Shown: piece after piece, positions 55,301-61,300 of the stretch
Numbering within the stretch: the first letter of the stretch is position 1
Layout of the letters: each line of letters opens with the position of its first letter
Assembly (NCBI RefSeq): GCF_910592395.1
Contig: NC_088319.1
Span: forward strand, 5,768,001-5,832,000
Reading direction: 5' to 3'
Origin: Lineus longissimus
Taxonomy: Eukaryota; Nemertea; Pilidiophora; Heteronemertea; Lineidae
Length of the DNA: 64,000 nucleotides
Translations under genes and position numbers: made by a program
The notes under the pieces: generated by a model
The model's database searches: none
Seen by the model: the letters and a program-made list of their open reading frames with translations, nothing else
What the model was told of the DNA's origin: nothing

Positions 55301-58300
55301 GCGTGGCCGCTAAAAATGGAATGATTTGCCAAATTATACACGAGTGGATGAAAATAGGACTTCTATAGTGTAGTTCTTGAGTACACACACTACGCTTGTC
55401 TGGACATTTGAATCTTTAATCGTTCACCAAATCCTACACACATCGTGGTCAATATTGATTACAGTTAGGCACAAATTCCTCATTTTCTTCCCCATTTTGT
55501 GTCGATGCAGGAAGCACGAAAGCGATCTACCACGAGAACTACGTGTTCCGTCCACCAGGTAGCCAACAGGGACTACACCAGCCCAGCCATTGAGATATCA
55601 GTGAAGGCAACAGATGACAGGTCTCAGGTGAAACTGTTCCTAAATGCGGGTCTCTTCCCTGGTACTTCTGAGTTCTACAATGGAAAAGAATTGTCTGGTC
55701 AGACGAATATGTTAACAGATGTAAGTGATCTTCAATACTGATCATGATCGGCTGCGAGAAATATCTTCCGTTTGATTTCGTTCTCTTCATGTTGAGCTCG
55801 ATAGTTTAAAGTATCGAACTGTTCCGCATAGTATCTGCTCCGAATTATCATTCCCAGCGAACTTTGTGATGCAGACGCGCTGTATGAGTTTTGAAAATAT
55901 GTATAGGTTCTCAACTTTCGCTCTTTAAGGCAATTTTTTGGAGAGGCGACTTTATCGACCACATTCGACCAACGTCCAGCAGGTTATCCATACCGTATGC
56001 CAATTTATGCAGTTAAATCAAAAAAGGAAACCAACCTATTTTGTATTGATTGTATTATTATTGTTATCATTAAGTACATGAAGTTGTGTCAGCATGTTAG
56101 AAATTCTTCTCAGGAAAAAGCATCAATTTTCAGTCCCATTTCTCTACGTTCTATCAGTTCCATTGAATGGAATGATTGATTCATGGAATTACAGAGGTGT
56201 CGAAATGAGAAGACTAAGCAATAGATTGCTCCAACTTACTCTAATTGGAATATACACTAAGTCGATGGATTTTGAAAATATTTTGAGATTGGCACTTTTG
56301 TAATTCGTCACAGTTATTTGCAAAAGGTCTGTGTTTCTAAAGCGTACCACTATTTGATCATTGTAGGTCTTTTTGAAAAAAAAACACAATCGCCACCAAT
56401 GTTATTTGACGAAGTGGCACAAAACGCATTCGACACGGTCAATTTTGTCGAAGAAATACCAAAAACCACTCTGGTGATTGTGATTTCAATTTACCTTAGG
56501 TACTTCCAGCCGCATCAGGGCAACCTCTTCATTTCCGAATGTGTGGTAGTAACAGTGGAGGGAAGATGTCATGTGTGGACTGCTCTATCCCAACGTATGA
56601 CGTGACACCACCTGTCCTTCGGGTTCAGGCAAACTTTCATATCACCAGCAACCCAAACGTTATTGAAGGTTCATATAGGGGCTTCGACGACTCTTCAGTA
56701 GCTGATACCGATGGTGAACTGGTGGCTATTGGAATCGGGAGGGGAATCCATGGAGACCAGGTGGCTAGGTGGACAAGGTTTTCATCGGCCTCACAGAAAA
56801 ATGCGGGTCGGTCTGGCGACGATCCAGCAACACTCAAAGCTACCCACCGAGATGGCGAGGACTCGTTTACGGCACCAATGCCTGGCCGGTTGATGACCAC
56901 TGTGACAAAGCGATTGGCGCCGGTAAGCAGCCCAAATGATTGTGCCAAACATTGCCTAGAATACGCTCCACAGAGGTGTATGAGCTTCAACTATGTCCAT
57001 GGTTCTGGCGGGGCATGTGAACTGCTGGAGGGAATTCAGAGCATTGACAATCGACTGACAAAGGTATGTATGGCAGGCATATTTTGTTTTAAAATGTCCC
57101 CTGCAAAAAAATACCCCAAAGTATCCGTTTCATAGCAAACGAAGGCTTCCAACACCACAACAACGATCATAAGCGAATAAATGGTTAATTTGTCGACGGA
57201 AAACATGATCAGTGACATTCAGACTTTAAATTTGTAAGGCACACAAGTGTCTCTTCACACTGAACTCGCACTCCAGCTATCATCCCTCCGAATGAGTTTG
57301 GCAGGGAAGTGGGTTTGCCAGTTCATGCGTGGTGCGGCCGACAGGGGCAATTAATCAATGTAGTGGACAATTTAAGCGGAACAAGCGATTAAATTCCCAG
57401 TTCGGGTGTCATAGTAAAATTGCACCTTTTATAGCACATAGTAAAAAAATAGGAATTTAAATGTTAAAAACTGGAATGCAAATTCATTCCCAAGAGATAA
57501 TGGTACAAAGAAAAAAGTCAATGTTCGACATTAAACAGTCGTATACTAGTATTTCGGAAAAGTTTGAACATTATGCGTGGCAAATGTTCCGACATTCTGC
57601 GTTAATTTCGACATTATCGGGTTTTTTCGACATAAATACGCCATTATCCGTCGAAGAAAATGTTTCGACATCATGCATCGGTTCCGGTATCATTTGTTTT
57701 AGCATGGCTTTGATGCCTCTTCGTCTTACAGTGTTAAGAACCACCACCGACAGTTGATTATTGGCGTAAAATGCCACTCCAGTGCAGTCGTTCTCACATG
57801 CATTGACATTCAATCTCAAATTTCAATGTTTCAGTCCGATAAATACTACCACTTCGAACGACTTGGTATCGGGTCAATGATGACCTTCAGCAGAAAAAAC
57901 CTGGAACTCAAGGACAATAACCTGTACTACATCAACGTTCGCATCACAAACAGACTGGGCTACCAAAGCATGATGGGATCGAAAGCAATCTTGACAGACT
58001 TTACAGTGCCAGTACCTGGACCACTTGGGAATTATAGTTCAAACGATGATGTGTTTGAACATTTGAGTTGCAATAAGCTGATTTTGGGACACGAGGTTAA
58101 ATGGGGCCTATACTGCCGTGGCCTGCAGAATGGAAAGAAAAATCGCAGGTGGGTCGTCGTTTTCCATGCATAATCATAAACATTTCTTTACTTGTGCGTA
58201 ATCATGCATACTAGATGATAAACCTACATTGCCTGTGAAAAGAGCTCTTCAAAATGGGCGAAATTTATTTTCGCAAACCATTTATATTCCTTTGTACTCC

Positions 58301-61300
58301 AACGCGTTACAAATGCAGAGTCGCCTATATTTTCCTCTTTTAGCAGAGAATACTTCGCAAGTTATGGAGATTGACAGTTTGAACTCTGACATTCGGTGAT
58401 ATGAATAAAGACTAGCAAATGCTTTTGTCTAAAACTCCATGTACATTTACACTAGGCCTTTCTGTACAAAATGAAGTAAAAGCATTTGCTAGTCTTTATT
58501 CATATCACCCAATGTGTTTAAGATCCCGGGACGAGGTTGTGAAGCCCCTTTGTCTTTTATAAGTACTAAATGCTATAAAATAATACTTTTACCTTTGATC
58601 TCATACTGTCCTTTGGTGCTTCTGGTACTCTTCTGATTATGCGTATAGGTGTCTTCTTTTTATCACAATGGAATATGGGGTAGTCACAGTTCTTAAGCCT
58701 CCCCACAACACTGTCCATGTCTTTTATTTTGTCTACATGCGATGTGGGGATACAGTCACACGTCCTGACAACTCTCACTTTCTCATTGAGAGAGTATTGC
58801 GATAAGATGTCGGACGATGTTTACAATGGCCCTCAAGTTTACGCGAGTTTTTGTATGGAAGCCTATCGCGGGCCCTATTGTCCACATATCTACCAGGGCG
58901 AATCAGAATAACTGATCTGCGCCGTATTTATAAAGAGCATGAGAATGTACATTTCTACCCCCGACAAAAAAAAGAAGAAAGTAGGCCAAAGCACTGGTCG
59001 TGCGAAATCCCCTTAAAGGTACTGATCGGCGTGGGCAAGTTTGCGGTAGACGCTTAACTCTATGTGCCCCGGACCTTTAGTTGTGAAATCCGAAGCCGAA
59101 ATATTTGAAGAAAATATCGAACAATACTTATGGTACACATGTCTTTTAAAACACTTTTAATCATAAGTATGATGTAGTCCAGAAATCCAAAGTCCAAATA
59201 TTTGGAGTTGATTTCGAACAGTGCTTCTGGTAACTCTTAAAATTCTCTTTATCAGAACCAAGCTGATGAATTTATTTGATTTCCAAATTTCTATTATTTG
59301 CAGGAGAGTTCTCGATGGTCGCAAAGGAGCGAAAACAGTTTTCAATGGTTTAGAGCCAATGACTGATCTCATATGCACACAATCCAACCGCTACATCTCC
59401 TCCAACTGGGATGGGTTTTATGACCCAGATAGTGGCATCCGTGGGTATACCTTGGCCGCGGGAAGAAAGGTTTGTGATGAATCACTGAGGAACCATCACG
59501 ATCCACATAATCACTTGTTCCATGAAAGCGAATGGACGCACAGCGAGTTAATTGATGTGGATGATATGAATCTACCTAAACTTGACGGTAAGCTAATCTC
59601 ATCCACATTCGACTACTGAAGTATATGGAAGAAGTTGCTTTGCGGATTTGCAAAAACCGTGAAAACGAGTCTCAGGCGGGCTTTGCAATTAGGTCTTTGG
59701 TGTCATGCACTGCGCGAATTGATTTACGTTACACTTCGTCGTCCGTTGCTCTTCATAAATAGGCAGGTTTCGTAAGCCTAACAGACGAAGTACGGAAAAA
59801 AAGGTATGTCGTTTCATCGAGTCCCATGCTATTTCCTTTACGCGCCACTCGTAAATAGTCTTCTCTATATACTAGTTGTACGATCAATCGAAAAAATCTT
59901 CCAATGAAGTCGTCGATTAAGTTAATTTATTCATTTCGTACCTCATCGTTCGTAGCTCTTCGTAGAGTTGCGAAAACTGCCTAGTATTCCATGTTTGTGA
60001 AAGTTGCCATTCACGTCATGACCATTTTCCCGCTCAGTCTCGCCTTCCAACACGTCCTGTCACCTCTTGAAGTGACTTCTGACGATTGCAAAGAAGGTCA
60101 GACCACGGGTACTCTGTATGATATCAGCAGTGACTTACCGCGCACTACGAGACTGTCTGAACTAATTAAAGTCAATAGGTATCTGGATACTGTGATTAAC
60201 TACGGTCTAATAGGACATCGTAAATTTGATGTCGGACGGATAATCGCTGTTTCGACTTCGTGTCCTTAATTGGACAAAACAACTACACTTATACTAGTGC
60301 GTCCTTCCCATTCGTTCCTTGTACCTGATGTACGTCTATGCCAGACCAAGCGAAACTCCCCACAGAGTGAGATGCCTGTGTAGTTTGCGATGCAGTATAA
60401 ACCCAAATGGCATCCAACTGTAGTAGCACGCAAGACAACTCATCCCGCCTTCGGGGAACAATACTACCTGGAGAATACTACATACAAGTGCAGAGCGAAC
60501 AGTGAAGGATAAAAGTGGAATTTGTGGTCAATCATTGACAATATATTGGTGTAAATAATGTCAAACGATACGTGTCGATCCATCAAACTTTATAATGATT
60601 TAACAATTATTTTGAATAGTGGGTTTGGAGCTGGGCGTTAACTACATGTACGATACTAATTTATAGCTCCATAGACAATATTGAGCGAATGACATGTAAG
60701 TAGAAGGAAACCGGAGACACCGAGGAAACCTGCGCTGTTTAAGAGTGTTACCATCTTCATCACATGATACCGAGACCGAGCGGGAATCGAACCCCGAACA
60801 TCAGATGTGACCTCCGCTGATGTGTCTTGATCTACGATTTCGGTGGCCTCGTGGCGTCCGCCTCGATCGTGAACGGAAGGTCGGAGGGTCGAGGCCCAAT
60901 GCGGCCAGTTGGTTCGCCGCCAGCTAGTTGAATATAGGGTACAACTGCCTTCTCGCAAAGCGCCTGGCATTGGTGATATGAGTTTGGAAGTAAAGGGTGT
61001 CTCATAAGCCAAAAGCTGGCTGGCCCTTTCATTAGGGGTGACACTATAATAAACAAACTTTACTTGACTTTACTCTCACTGTGCCACTCAAGCAGCTCGT
61101 TGCTCAGTGTCATGTTGTTTCTGAGACGGATTATTTTGGAAAGATGTATTCTGACTAGGATATATATACCCATGCGTCTGCGTATTATTGAATACTTCTT
61201 TCAGGGCTTTGAGTCAGCGCCGCGATTGACAGAAGTTGGAATAGAAGTAGACTGATTTTGGATCCGGTTACTCATCCGCATGAGCGAGTACCGTTTCAAA

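Noticed and set aside
55511-55525. Furin site at EARKR in exon 43
   Set aside because: Lacks Arg at P4, so it does not meet R-x-[KR]-R.
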